Source of the DNA: Kribbella sp. VKM Ac-2568
GTDB lineage: Bacteria > Actinomycetota > Actinomycetes > Propionibacteriales > Kribbellaceae
Assembly: GCF_004345365.1 (NCBI RefSeq)
Contig: NZ_SLVF01000004.1
Span: 124,001-188,000 of the forward strand
DNA length: 64,000 nt
Direction of reading: 5' to 3'
Position 1 is the stretch's first letter; each line of letters begins with the position of its first letter. Position numbers and translations under genes: made by a program. Below the pieces are notes generated by a model. That model was not told the origin of the DNA and did not search any database. It was given only the letters and a program-made list of their open reading frames with translations. Shown here one piece after another: positions 1 to 7,212 of this stretch.

Positions 1-1
1 A

Positions 2-445
2 CAGCTGGGCCGGACCGCCCGCGGGATCCGATCGATCGCGCACCGTTGCACGTGTGGTCTGCCCGACGTGGTGGAGACCGAGCCGCGGCTGCCGGACGGG
101 ACCCCGTTCCCGACCACGTACTACGTCACCTGCCCGCGGCTCGCGTCGGCGATCGGCCGGCTCGAGGCCGAGGGCGTGATGAAGGAGATGACGGACCGCC
201 TCGCCACCGACGACGATCTGGCCGCGCAGTACCGGGCCGCCCACGAGGACTACCTGGCCCGGCGCGAACTGCTGGGCGACGTCCCCGAGATCAGGGGGAT
301 CAGCGCCGGCGGGATGCCGACCCGGGTGAAGTGCCTGCACGTCCTGGTCGGTCACTCGCTCGCCGCCGGGCCGGGCGTGAATCCGCTCGGCGACGAAGCG
401 CTGGAGATGCTCCCCGACTGGGGCCGTCGGGGCCCCTGTGTCTGA
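2..445 (+). CDS. DUF501 family protein (5' truncated by window edge)
   Basis: The reading frame is already open at base 2, so the N-terminus lies upstream of the window. The first internal GTG (68) is not the start, because the conserved segment with the paired cysteines of HRCTCGLPDVV lies before it. About 147 residues are visible, with PRLPDGTPFPTTYYVTCPRL and a C-terminal KCLHVLVGHSLA segment, which match the actinobacterial DUF501 family. Its biochemical function is unknown. The stop overlaps the next gene by 8 bases. DUF501 next to an exopolyphosphatase gene is a familiar actinobacterial arrangement, so the two are probably co-transcribed and translationally coupled. Confidence 0.88.
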   Translation, partial: QLGRTARGIRSIAHRCTCGLPDVVETEPRLPDGTPFPTTYYVTCPRLASAIGRLEAEGVMKEMTDRLATDDDLAAQYRAAHEDYLARRELLGDVPEIRGISAGGMPTRVKCLHVLVGHSLAAGPGVNPLGDEALEMLPDWGRRGPCV

Positions 446-1415
446 CGCTGTGTCTGATTCCGGTACTGCGGCCGCCCCCGTCCGCGTCGCCGCGGTGGAC
501 TGCGGGACGAACTCGATCCGCCTGCTGATCGCCGACTACGCCGACGGCGGCCTGACCGAGATCGACCGGCGGATGCAGATCGTCCGCCTCGGCCAGGGAG
601 TCGACTCGACCGGCGCGTTCGCTCACGACGCCTTGCTGCGGACCTTCGCGGCCTGCGCCGAGTACGCCGAGGCTGTCCGCGCGGCCGGGGTCGAGCGGTT
701 GCGGTTCGTCGCGACCTCCGCGGCCCGCGACGTCAGCAACCGCGACGAGTTCTTCGCCGGAGTCGCCGCCCGCTTCGGAGTGGAGCCGGACATCATCTCC
801 GGGGCCGAGGAGGCCGCGTTGAGCTTCCGTGGCGCGACCAGCGGACTCGCTGAGCTCGAACTGCCCGGTCCGTACCTTGTGACCGACATCGGCGGGGGCT
901 CCACGGAACTGATCCTGGGTGACGAGTCCGGCGTCATCGCGGCGGAGTCGCTCGACATGGGCTCCGTCCGGATGACCGAGCGGCACCTGCCGTCCGACCC
1001 GCACTCGGTCGAGGAGATGGCCGCAGCGACCAAGGACGTGGACGAGTTGCTCGACTCCACGGTCGTCCCGCTGTCCGAGGCGCGCTGCCTGATCGGGGTC
1101 GCGGGCACGGTGACCACCGTGGCCGCGGTCGCGCTGGGATTGAAGGAGTACAACCCGGGCGCGATCCACCATTCGCGGATCCCGGCCGACGTGCTGCTCG
1201 ACACCACGTCGTGGCTGATGGGGTCGACCCGGATGGCGCGTTCCGAAGTACGGGCGATCCATCCCGGGCGGGTGGATGTGATCGGCGCCGGGGCGCTGAT
1301 CCTGCAGCGGATCCACGACCGGATCGCCGGGGATCTCGCCTACGACGAGGTCGTGGTGTCCGAGCACGACATCCTCGACGGTGTCGCGCTGGCCCTGGGG
1401 GAGTCGGCGGGTTAG
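438..1415 (+). CDS. Ppx/GppA family exopolyphosphatase
   Basis: A 325-residue protein of the ASKHA-fold Ppx/GppA phosphatase family, which hydrolyses terminal phosphates of polyphosphate or pppGpp in the cytoplasm. The phosphate-1 motif VDCGTNSIRLL lies near residue 20, the catalytic region GAEEAALSFRGA near 120, and the phosphate-2 motif VTDIGGGSTELILG near 150. The length equals the short single-unit actinobacterial Ppx1 type, without the C-terminal HD-like domain of E. coli Ppx. The GTG at 438 overlaps the DUF501 stop; a second GTG at 450 is an equally possible start. The substrate (polyP or pppGpp) cannot be decided from sequence. Confidence 0.93.
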   Translation: MSDAVSDSGTAAAPVRVAAVDCGTNSIRLLIADYADGGLTEIDRRMQIVRLGQGVDSTGAFAHDALLRTFAACAEYAEAVRAAGVERLRFVATSAARDVSNRDEFFAGVAARFGVEPDIISGAEEAALSFRGATSGLAELELPGPYLVTDIGGGSTELILGDESGVIAAESLDMGSVRMTERHLPSDPHSVEEMAAATKDVDELLDSTVVPLSEARCLIGVAGTVTTVAAVALGLKEYNPGAIHHSRIPADVLLDTTSWLMGSTRMARSEVRAIHPGRVDVIGAGALILQRIHDRIAGDLAYDEVVVSEHDILDGVALALGESAG

Positions 1416-1452
1416 TGCCCCGCGTCGGGTGTTCCTTGGCGCTTGCGGCGCA

Positions 1453-2025
1453 CTAGCGGGCTCGGACGCCGTCCAGGGCGATTGCCAGTACGCGCTCGCG
1501 CTGCTGGTCGTCGACGAACCCGGCGGCGGTGAGGCCGCTGACCATCCGCAGTACGTCGTCGAAGGTGATGTCGGTGCGGGCCTCACCGGCCTCCTGCGCG
1601 CGGACCAGCAGCGGTTCTCCCGCCTCGTACATCGCGACGCGGGCGGATTTGAACATCTCGGAGTCGCGGTTGAGCGACTCGTAGATCGCGCGCTTGGTGG
1701 CGGCGTACCCGACGAAGCGGCGCAGCCAGGTGGTCAGCGCCTCCCAGGGCGGCAGGTCGGCGACGTCGTCCGCGGCGTCGCAGAGTTCCTCGACCTCGCC
1801 GAAGTAGACGCTGTCGAAGAGGTGCTGGCGGGTCGGGAAGTTGCGATAGAGCGTCCCGATGCCCACGCCGGCCCGGCGGGCGATCTCCTCCAGCGACGCG
1901 CCGGTGCCCTGCTCGGCGAAGGCGTCGCGGGCGGCGGCGAGCAAGGCGTCGAAGTTGCGGCGCGCGTCGGCGCGCGTCGGTCGCTGGACCGCTGCCCGGA
2001 GGATCGTGCGTGTCTTGTCTGTCAC
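1453..2025 (-). CDS. TetR family transcriptional regulator
   Basis: About 190 residues with an N-terminal TetR helix-turn-helix (FAEQGTGASLEEIARRAGVG followed by GTLYRNFPTRQHLFDSVY) and a variable C-terminal ligand domain. The frame stays open upstream to 2058, but that codon lies inside the inverted repeats at 2048-2086, so GTG 2025 (reading VTDKTRTIL) is the more sensible start. It is divergent from the MFS transporter at 2170, the classic layout of a TetR repressor controlling an efflux pump. It converges on the Ppx gene with 37 bases between stops. The ligand is unknown. Confidence 0.9.
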   Translation of the reverse strand: MTDKTRTILRAAVQRPTRADARRNFDALLAAARDAFAEQGTGASLEEIARRAGVGIGTLYRNFPTRQHLFDSVYFGEVEELCDAADDVADLPPWEALTTWLRRFVGYAATKRAIYESLNRDSEMFKSARVAMYEAGEPLLVRAQEAGEARTDITFDDVLRMVSGLTAAGFVDDQQRERVLAIALDGVRAR

Positions 2026-2047
2026 CTCGTTCACCCTAACGACTAGA

Positions 2048-2086
2048 AACGGAGGCATCCCTCCGTTATAGTGGAGGCACGCCTCG
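2048..2086. promoter_or_regulatory. Tandem palindromic operator between tetR and MFS genes
   Basis: A perfect 8-4-8 inverted repeat, AACGGAGG-CATC-CCTCCGTT, spans 2048-2067. A second related palindrome, GAGGC-AC-GCCTC, spans 2074-2085. TATAGT at 2067-2072 is a possible -10 hexamer of the MFS promoter lying between the two arms. Two similar dyads in the divergent spacer are what a TetR repressor controlling both genes would need. This is seen in sequence; binding is inferred. Confidence 0.7.
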
Positions 2087-2169
2087 ACTTTACCACTGGG
2101 GCGTCTCTCACACCCGCGCCGCCGAACGCCGCGGCCGCCGTGAGCTCATCAACCTCGAAGGACTTCGTC

Positions 2170-3603
2170 ATGCCTGGAAACGCGTCCTCCCCGCGGATCA
2201 CTCTGCTGGTGCTGGCCTCTGCCACTGCCGCCTTCTCGATGTTGCAGTCGCTGGTCAGCCCCGCGTTGCCCATCATTCAGCGCGACCTGCACACCAGTCA
2301 GGGGACCGTCACCTGGGTCCTCACCGCCTGGCTGCTCGCGGCCTCGGTGGCGACCCCGCTGCTCGGCCGGATCGGCGACATGATCGGCAAGAAGCGCACC
2401 CTGCTGATCGCCCTCGGCGCCGTCGCCGCCGGTTGCCTGATCGCCGCGCTCGCCCCGACGGCCGGCGTACTGATCGTCGGGCGGGTGGTGCAGGGACTCG
2501 GCGGCGCCATTTTCCCGCTGTCGTTCGGAATCATCCGCGACGAGTTCCCGCGCGAGCGGGTGCCGTCGCTGGTCGGCATCGTGTCGGCCGTCATCGCGGC
2601 GGGCGGCGGTCTGGGGATCGTGCTGGCCGGGCCCGTCATCCAGGCGCTGAACTGGCGCTGGCTGTTCTGGATCCCCTTCCTGGTCGTCGTTCTGGCCGCG
2701 TTCACCGCTTTCCGGTTCGTGCCGGAGTCGCCGTCCCGGGCGCCGGGCCGGATCGACTGGCTGGCCGCAGTACTGCTGTCCGGGTGGTTGGTGGCGCTGC
2801 TGCTGCCGCTCAGCAAGGCGGCGGCGTGGGGCTGGGCGTCGGTGCAGACGATCGGCCTGCTCGTCCTGGCCGTGGTGCTGGTGGCGGGCTGGATCACCGT
2901 TGAACTCCGGTCGCGCAATCCGCTGATCGACATGCGCATGCTGCGGCTGCCGGCGGTCTGGACCACCAACCTGGTAGCGCTGCTGTTCGGGGCGGGGATG
3001 TTCGCCGCCTACGCGTTCGTGCCGCAGTTCATGCAGATCCCGACGCTTGCCGGGTACGGGTTCGGCGCCACGGTGACTCGGGCCGGACTGTTGATGCTGC
3101 CGATGCTGGTGGCGATGGCTGTCGCCGGGTCGCTGAGCGGGCCGATCGCTCCTCGCTTCGACGTGAAGGCGCAGTTGGTGCTCGGGTCGGTGTTCAGCCT
3201 GATCGCTTGCGTGGCCTTCGCCGGATTCCACGACCAGGCGTGGCAGGTCGCGCTCGCGGGTGCGTCGTTCGGGCTCGGCATCGGGCTGGCGTACGCCTCG
3301 ATGACCAGTCTGATCGTGCAGAACGTGCCGATGAGCCAGACCGGGGCTGCGAGCGGCATGAACGCGAACATCCGCACCATCGGCGGCGCGATCGGTACCG
3401 CGGTGGTCAGTTCGATCGTGACGAGCCACCTGCAGGCCAACGGGCTGCCGTTCGAGTCCGGCTACACGGACGCGTTCGCGCTGCTGGCGGTCATCTCGGC
3501 CGTCGCCGTCGTCCTCGCGCTGCTCGTACCCACCGCGCGCCGCCGGGCCGCCGCACACCCGGAGCTGGTACTGGCGGGAGCCTCAGCGGCGCCGGGCGAG
3601 TAG
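2170..3603 (+). CDS. MFS transporter, drug-efflux type
   Basis: A 477-residue polytopic membrane protein of the major facilitator superfamily, probably a proton-coupled drug exporter of the DHA2-like (14-helix) type, judging by many hydrophobic segments and the motif A-like loop GRIGDMIGKKR after the second helix. ATG 2170 is chosen because AAGGA sits 7 bases upstream; the frame is open from GTG 2071, but that would place coding sequence on the operator. The last 21 bases overlap the convergent methyltransferase gene. Control by the divergent TetR protein is likely. The substrate cannot be inferred. Confidence 0.9.
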   Translation: MPGNASSPRITLLVLASATAAFSMLQSLVSPALPIIQRDLHTSQGTVTWVLTAWLLAASVATPLLGRIGDMIGKKRTLLIALGAVAAGCLIAALAPTAGVLIVGRVVQGLGGAIFPLSFGIIRDEFPRERVPSLVGIVSAVIAAGGGLGIVLAGPVIQALNWRWLFWIPFLVVVLAAFTAFRFVPESPSRAPGRIDWLAAVLLSGWLVALLLPLSKAAAWGWASVQTIGLLVLAVVLVAGWITVELRSRNPLIDMRMLRLPAVWTTNLVALLFGAGMFAAYAFVPQFMQIPTLAGYGFGATVTRAGLLMLPMLVAMAVAGSLSGPIAPRFDVKAQLVLGSVFSLIACVAFAGFHDQAWQVALAGASFGLGIGLAYASMTSLIVQNVPMSQTGAASGMNANIRTIGGAIGTAVVSSIVTSHLQANGLPFESGYTDAFALLAVISAVAVVLALLVPTARRRAAAHPELVLAGASAAPGE

Positions 3604-4329
3604 CGAGAAGGTGTTCGGCAGGCGGCCCTGCCAAGCGGCCGCATCGACACCCGCTGGTTGCCAGAAGGGCTCGGGATACTCCTCCACCGAGGAGATCTCG
3701 AGCCCGGCCGCCACTACGGCGGAGATGATTTCGCCGAGGGACCACTGCCACTCCCGGGCACCGTTGGCGGGGAAGCTGTCGTTGATGTGCGAGCGGCCGA
3801 AGTAGCTCCGGTCCGCCCGGATCCTCGGCTCGTCCTCGTCCCAGCTCCACAACGGCACCATCGGGTGCGCCTCGTACACGAACAACTGCCCGCCCGGCTT
3901 CAGCAGGCGTGCCACGTCAGCCGCCCAGGCCCCGATGTCCCGCATCCAGATCAGCGCGCCCTTGCCGGTGTAAACCAGCTCGGCGCATCCATCCCGCAAG
4001 GGCACGCCCGGCACCTCGGCGACGACGTACCGGCAGTTGGTTTCGAGCTGGATGGCCCTCCGCTGAGCCGCAGTAGCCGCCGTCACGCTGTAGTCGACCC
4101 CGACAACTTGCCGTGCCCCCGCCTTTGTCAACGCAACGTCATCCAGCCCATGCCCACTCTGCAAATGCACCACCGCAGGCCTGGCTTGGAGCACCTCACG
4201 CAACAACCGGAGCTCCCTCTCCAGCAGCTCCGCTTCGGCCGCCGCAGTCAGCAGTTCGTCGTACTCCCGAACGTGCTTCTGGGAAGCGATCTCCCAAGCA
4301 GCTCTGTTGCCGGCAACCTCGGCATCCAT
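3583..4329 (-). CDS. Class I SAM-dependent methyltransferase
   Basis: A 248-residue protein with a Rossmann methyltransferase core. VVHLQSGHGLDDVALTKAGA is a variant motif I (the usual DxGxGxG is altered, as in a clade of related small methyltransferases), VVGVDYS is motif post-I, and LLKPGGQLFVYE is motif III. ATG 4329 is chosen because GAGGGG lies 7 bases upstream and it starts 10 bases after the flavoprotein stop; the longer frame to 4395 would overlap that gene. It is second in a two-gene minus-strand operon. The substrate is unknown. Confidence 0.85.
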   Translation of the reverse strand: MDAEVAGNRAAWEIASQKHVREYDELLTAAAEAELLERELRLLREVLQARPAVVHLQSGHGLDDVALTKAGARQVVGVDYSVTAATAAQRRAIQLETNCRYVVAEVPGVPLRDGCAELVYTGKGALIWMRDIGAWAADVARLLKPGGQLFVYEAHPMVPLWSWDEDEPRIRADRSYFGRSHINDSFPANGAREWQWSLGEIISAVVAAGLEISSVEEYPEPFWQPAGVDAAAWQGRLPNTFSLLARRR

Positions 4330-4339
4330 CCCGCGCCCC

Positions 4340-4864
4340 TCACCCGATCCGTTCAACGGCGTCCAGGATCTCCCGCCACGGCAGCTCCCGGCCACCGCTT
4401 TCCACCCGCGGTTCCAGGGGATGCCACTCGATCAGCGCTGCACCCGCGGCGCGCAACGCGTTCAGGTGTCCCGCCCAAGCGGGATGCCGCACGTGGCCCG
4501 CGTTGACGCGCGGGAAGACGACTATGGGCGTGGTCCCGAGGGCCTCGGACAAGACCGTGAGCGCCTGATTGTCGCCGACCCCCAGCGCCAGCTTGGCCAC
4601 GGAGTTGGCGCTCAGCGGTGCTCCCACGAAGACATCGATCGGTGGATGCGGGCGCTGCTCGCCGGGCATTCTCGGGTGGGATCGCACCGGCAGGCCGGTG
4701 AGCTTCTCCAGGTCGCTCAGCTCGTGTGGATCGAACCAGCTTGCGGCTGTTGGGGTCAGCGTGACCGCGACCTGGTGGCCTCGCTGGATGAGCGGCTGGA
4801 CGAGGCCCTCGCGGAGTTGTTCGACGCCGCCGACTGCTGCCGCGACGACACCGATCACTGTCAT
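4340..4864 (-). CDS. Flavoprotein (HFCD / decarboxylase-like fold)
   Basis: A 174-residue cytoplasmic protein of the flavoprotein family that includes phosphopantothenoylcysteine decarboxylase. The N-terminus MTVIGVVAAAVGGVEQLREG forms the first beta-alpha unit, LTPTAASWF is the usual TPTA loop, and VFVGAPLSANSVAKLALGVG matches the APLSANTLAK-type FMN-binding segment. It lacks the CoaB half, so it is not Dfp. It is the first gene of the operon with the methyltransferase and diverges from the uracil-DNA glycosylase with 23 bases between start codons. Role unknown; an FMN-dependent decarboxylase or processing function is a family-based guess. Confidence 0.82.
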   Translation of the reverse strand: MTVIGVVAAAVGGVEQLREGLVQPLIQRGHQVAVTLTPTAASWFDPHELSDLEKLTGLPVRSHPRMPGEQRPHPPIDVFVGAPLSANSVAKLALGVGDNQALTVLSEALGTTPIVVFPRVNAGHVRHPAWAGHLNALRAAGAALIEWHPLEPRVESGGRELPWREILDAVERIG

Positions 4865-4887
4865 CCGGACACCCTAAGGTGGCTGGT

Positions 4888-5718
4888 ATGCGATTGCCGC
4901 ACCCGTTGACGGGGGAGTTGTTCGAGAGCCCGGTGCCGCCGGGGACGGGGTGGCCCGAGGATCCCGCGGTACGGCGTACTCCGGTGGCTCGGAGTACGGC
5001 AGACGTCGTCGAGCTGGCGCAGACCGACGAACTGGCAGAGCTGGACGCGCGGGTGTCCGTGTGCCGGGCGTGCCCGCGGCTGGTGGAGTGGCGTGAAGAG
5101 GTTGCCCTGAGCAAGCGAAAGTCGTTCGCGGACCAGCCGTACTGGGGCCGGCCGATCGCCGGCTGGGGAGATCCCGAGCCGCGGGTGCTGATCGCCGGTC
5201 TCGCGCCGGCCGCGAACGGCGGGAATCGGACCGGCCGGGTGTTCACCGGCGACCGTTCGGGCGACTGGTTGTTCGCCTCGCTCCACCGGGTCGGCCTGGC
5301 CACACAGCCGACGAGCGAGCACGCGGGGGACGGGCTGAGGCTGCTCGGCGCCCGGATGATGGCGGCGGTCCGCTGCGCTCCACCCGCGAACAAGCCGACC
5401 CCGGAGGAACGCGACACCTGCTCCCCATGGTTCCGCCGCGAACTCGAACTGGTGCTCCCGTCCACCCGGGCGATCGTATGCCTGGGCAAATTCGGCTTCG
5501 ACGCCCTCCTGAACGCCCTGCAGTCGGTAGGCGGCGCAGTACCGAAGCCCCGCCCGAAGTTCGGCCACGCGGTCGAGTACCCGATCCCCGGCCCGTACGG
5601 CGAGGTCGTGGTCCTCGGCTGCTTCCACCCCAGCCAGCAAAACACCTTCACCGGCAAACTAACCGAACCAATGCTCGACACCGTAATGACCCGAGCCAAG
5701 GAACTCGCTGGGCTCTGA
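4888..5718 (+). CDS. Uracil-DNA glycosylase, family 5 (UdgB type)
   Basis: A 276-residue DNA repair enzyme that removes uracil and other deaminated bases. C59 and C62 (CRACPRL) are the first two ligands of the iron-sulphur cluster. GLAPAANGGNRTGRVFTGD (from about residue 104) is the family 5 active-site motif, with Ala where family 4 has an acidic residue. HPSQQNTFTGK near residue 245 is the C-terminal catalytic/DNA-binding loop. ATG 4888 is chosen because AGGTGG lies 5 bases upstream; GTG 4879 would put the ribosome site inside the gene. It is followed by a 1.5 kb repeat region without genes. Confidence 0.92.
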   Translation: MRLPHPLTGELFESPVPPGTGWPEDPAVRRTPVARSTADVVELAQTDELAELDARVSVCRACPRLVEWREEVALSKRKSFADQPYWGRPIAGWGDPEPRVLIAGLAPAANGGNRTGRVFTGDRSGDWLFASLHRVGLATQPTSEHAGDGLRLLGARMMAAVRCAPPANKPTPEERDTCSPWFRRELELVLPSTRAIVCLGKFGFDALLNALQSVGGAVPKPRPKFGHAVEYPIPGPYGEVVVLGCFHPSQQNTFTGKLTEPMLDTVMTRAKELAGL

Positions 5719-5803
5719 TGTTCCAGAACAGCCTCTGGTGGTTCCACCGGCTTGGGGCTGAGGTGGTCGCGTCCGGCATGGGCGGAGGTGGTTGCGTCCC
5801 CGG

Positions 5804-5919
5804 GCTGCGTGATGGTGCTGGTCGGGGTGATGTGCGTCAAGAGCGCTTCGCGTCCCTTCGGGATCGGAACAAGTTCCGACTCTGGACCCACACCACCCCG
5901 ACCAGGGAAGGAACGCAGC
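5804..5919 (+). repeat. Cloverleaf element, copy A
   Basis: The core at 5836-5887 folds as a four-way junction with no unpaired joining bases: GTCAAGAG pairs with CTCTGGAC (one mismatch), enclosing hairpins CGC-TTC-GCG, TCCC-TTC-GGGA and TCGGAAC-AA-GTTCCGA. The closing stem extends outward through TGTG/CACA to GTCGGGGTG (5821-5829) pairing perfectly with CACCCCGAC (5894-5902). An outermost GCTGCGT/ACGCAGC pair sits at 5804-5810 and 5913-5919. Whether it works as RNA or as DNA is not known. Confidence 0.8.
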
Positions 5920-5956
5920 TATCCCGGAGCCGCTGAGAGGTGTGGCGACAAGGCCC

Positions 5957-6079
5957 AGGGAGCTCCTTCGCCCAAACGTCGGGGAGTTGGCTTGCCAGAC
6001 GTTCGGGGAGCTGCCTTGCTTAGAAGCTCGGGGAGCTGCATCGCCCCGAAGTTCGGGGTGTTCCTTTGCTCGGGCCGCG
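5957..6079 (+). repeat. 24-25 bp tandem repeats, five units
   Basis: Five imperfect head-to-tail units begin with GGGAGCT or a close variant and end with a TTCG or CGCG-like trinucleotide block (starts near 5958, 5982, 6006, 6031, 6056). A partial sixth starts at 6080. The homologous position at the second locus has three units, so this behaves as a variable-number repeat. No gene is evident. Confidence 0.75.
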
Positions 6080-6101
6080 GGGCTCCCGAAACCGGCACCC
6101 T

Positions 6102-6150
6102 GTGCACCACCTGAGCAGATCCCGGCGAGCCGGACACTCAACCGGTGCAC
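6102..6150 (+). repeat. GTGCACC inverted repeat (hairpin), locus 1
   Basis: GTGCACC at 6102-6108 and GGTGCAC at 6144-6150 are inverted copies, with CTGAG/CTCA as a weaker inner pair. The same hairpin at 42271-42325 is better preserved. Function unknown. Confidence 0.65.
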
Positions 6151-6417
6151 AAAGTGCGGGCTCGGACACCAAGTCGCGACCTCGGACACGACATGACCTG
6201 TCCCTGGGCCCCACAGGGTGTCCGAGGTCCCCCCAACCGCACCGCCGTCCGGCGTCACACCCCCCAGAAGGTGTCCGAGGTCCCCACCACCGCACCCCGT
6301 TCGGGCCCAGCCCGGCGACTGGCCTCCCGATGTCGGGTTGTTCGGCCGCTGGCGCCTTACGAGCCGCCAGCCGGCGAACGACCCGCCAGCGGACCCGCGA
6401 ATAGCCACAGGTGGCCG

Positions 6418-6493
6418 AACAACGGGCCAGCCGGCTAACAACCTGCCAGTGGTCGAACAACCCGCCAGCGGTCGAACAACCTGTCAGCACCAG
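6418..6493 (+). repeat. 19 bp tandem repeats, four units
   Basis: Four head-to-tail units of 19 bp start at 6418, 6437, 6456 and 6475, with the shared frame AACAAC-NNGCCAG-NGGTCG (the last is more diverged). This array is specific to locus 1. The rest of 6494-6748 is C-rich sequence with short direct repeats such as CACCCCGACCCGGCTCA (twice, near 6675 and 6710) and no convincing gene. Confidence 0.75.
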
Positions 6494-6748
6494 CCCCCGA
6501 ATGGCCGCAACCACCACTCCTCGGGGCGAACACCCACGCCCGGGGCCCGCCGGCGTACCGACGGAAGTTGTCGCCGCACACACCACCCCGACGCGCCGCC
6601 CACGCCTGGAACCTCCGCGACCACCCCCAGTACTACCTGTCGGTCCGTACACCCACCCCCGGAAACACCACCCCGACCCGGCTCAAACCTCCGTCGCCCG
6701 GTGCACCCCACCCCGACCCGGCTCAGACCTCTGCGCGGGATCCGCGTA

Positions 6749-6865
6749 GCTGCGTCCTTCCCTGGTCGGGATGGGGTGGGTCAAGAGTCGAAACTTGTTT
6801 CGATCCCGAAGGGACGCCAAAGGCGCTCTTGACGCGCACCAGCACGACTAGCACCATCACGCAGC
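6749..6865 (-). repeat. Cloverleaf element, copy B (inverted)
   Basis: The same structure as copies A and C in opposite orientation. The core at 6780-6833 has GTCAAGAG paired with CTCTTGAC around hairpins TCGAAAC-TT-GTTTCGA, TCCC-GAA-GGGA and CGCC-AAA-GGCG. Relative to A and C, one G-C pair of the long hairpin has become A-T on both sides, a compensatory change. GTCG/CGAC ends (6765 and 6848) and GCTGCGT/ACGCAGC (6749-6755, 6859-6865) close the element. Between it and the ndh promoter (6866-7137) I see no gene. Confidence 0.8.
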
Positions 6866-7137
6866 GGAGACCGCGAACCACCTCCGCCTATGCCAGGGGT
6901 ACAACCGCGCGCTCCACAGGCTGGGAACAGCGCACTCTGTCGGGTGAACTGGCTATCCGCTCGGCGGGAGCACCTGGCCCAGGCATGTGGTTTCTCGTAC
7001 CGGTCTTGCGGTTGTGTATCGGGTGGCGAGACGGTGGTTCCGGGTTGTAGGTGTGGGCGGCGAGAGGCCGCACGATAGGGCATGGAGACCCTCGAACGAG
7101 GGGCCCTCCCGGTAGGTGAGATCACCCGGAAGAGGGA

Positions 7138-7167
7138 TTGTGAAAGTTTTCACGAGCCCGCTATCCT
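7138..7167 (+). promoter_or_regulatory. ndh promoter with Rex-like operator
   Basis: TTGTGAA-AGTT-TTCACGA at 7138-7155 matches the Rex (redox-sensing repressor) half-site pattern TTGTGAA-N4-TTCACAA at 17 of 18 positions, counting the spacer as free. TTGTGA (7138-7143) can act as the -35 and TATCCT (7162-7167) as the -10 with an 18 bp spacer, so a bound repressor would cover the -35. Rex control of respiratory genes including ndh is established in Streptomyces; here it is inferred. Confidence 0.72.
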
Positions 7168-7212
7168 GAAGTGGACATGAAGTTAGGACTGCACTCAGGG
7201 AGAGTGAAGAGC

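Larger units (their letters stand above)
5751..6376 (+). repeat. Composite intergenic repeat, locus 1
   Basis: This stretch resembles 41959-42757 over most of its length in the same order: a GGAGGTGGTCGCGTC-type lead-in, a cloverleaf element (5804-5919), a conserved link, 24-25 bp tandem units (5957-6079), a GTGCACC palindrome (6102-6150), 52 bp units (two here, about 6215-6316) and a closing block around CGGGTTGTTCGGCCG. Copy numbers of the tandem parts differ between loci. Open frames through it are not conserved between the copies and have no ribosome sites, so I treat it as non-coding. Confidence 0.8.

Noticed and set aside
2149-3558. A long minus-strand open frame opposite the MFS transporter.
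   Set aside because: It is rich in Arg, His, Gln and Asp with no hydrophobic core, typical of antisense frames in GC-rich genes; the same applies to the long frames opposite ndh, the oxidases, cbs and the LAL gene.
5836-5887. Cloverleaf element as a degenerate tRNA.
   Set aside because: There is no TTCGA-type T loop, no seven-base anticodon loop and no acceptor end; the helix order also differs.
4353-5891. A 512-residue minus-strand frame opposite the uracil-DNA glycosylase.
   Set aside because: It is low-complexity Arg/Ser/Pro and overlaps two recognised genes on both strands.
5752-6832. Several open frames of 60-200 residues on both strands across the repeat region, which could be called hypothetical proteins.
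   Set aside because: They lack ribosome sites, are not conserved between the two repeat loci in the same frame, and consist of translated tandem repeats or stem sequence.
7114-7125. GGTGA-GA-TCACC dyad upstream of the ndh promoter.
   Set aside because: It is short and isolated, with no second copy to support an operator.
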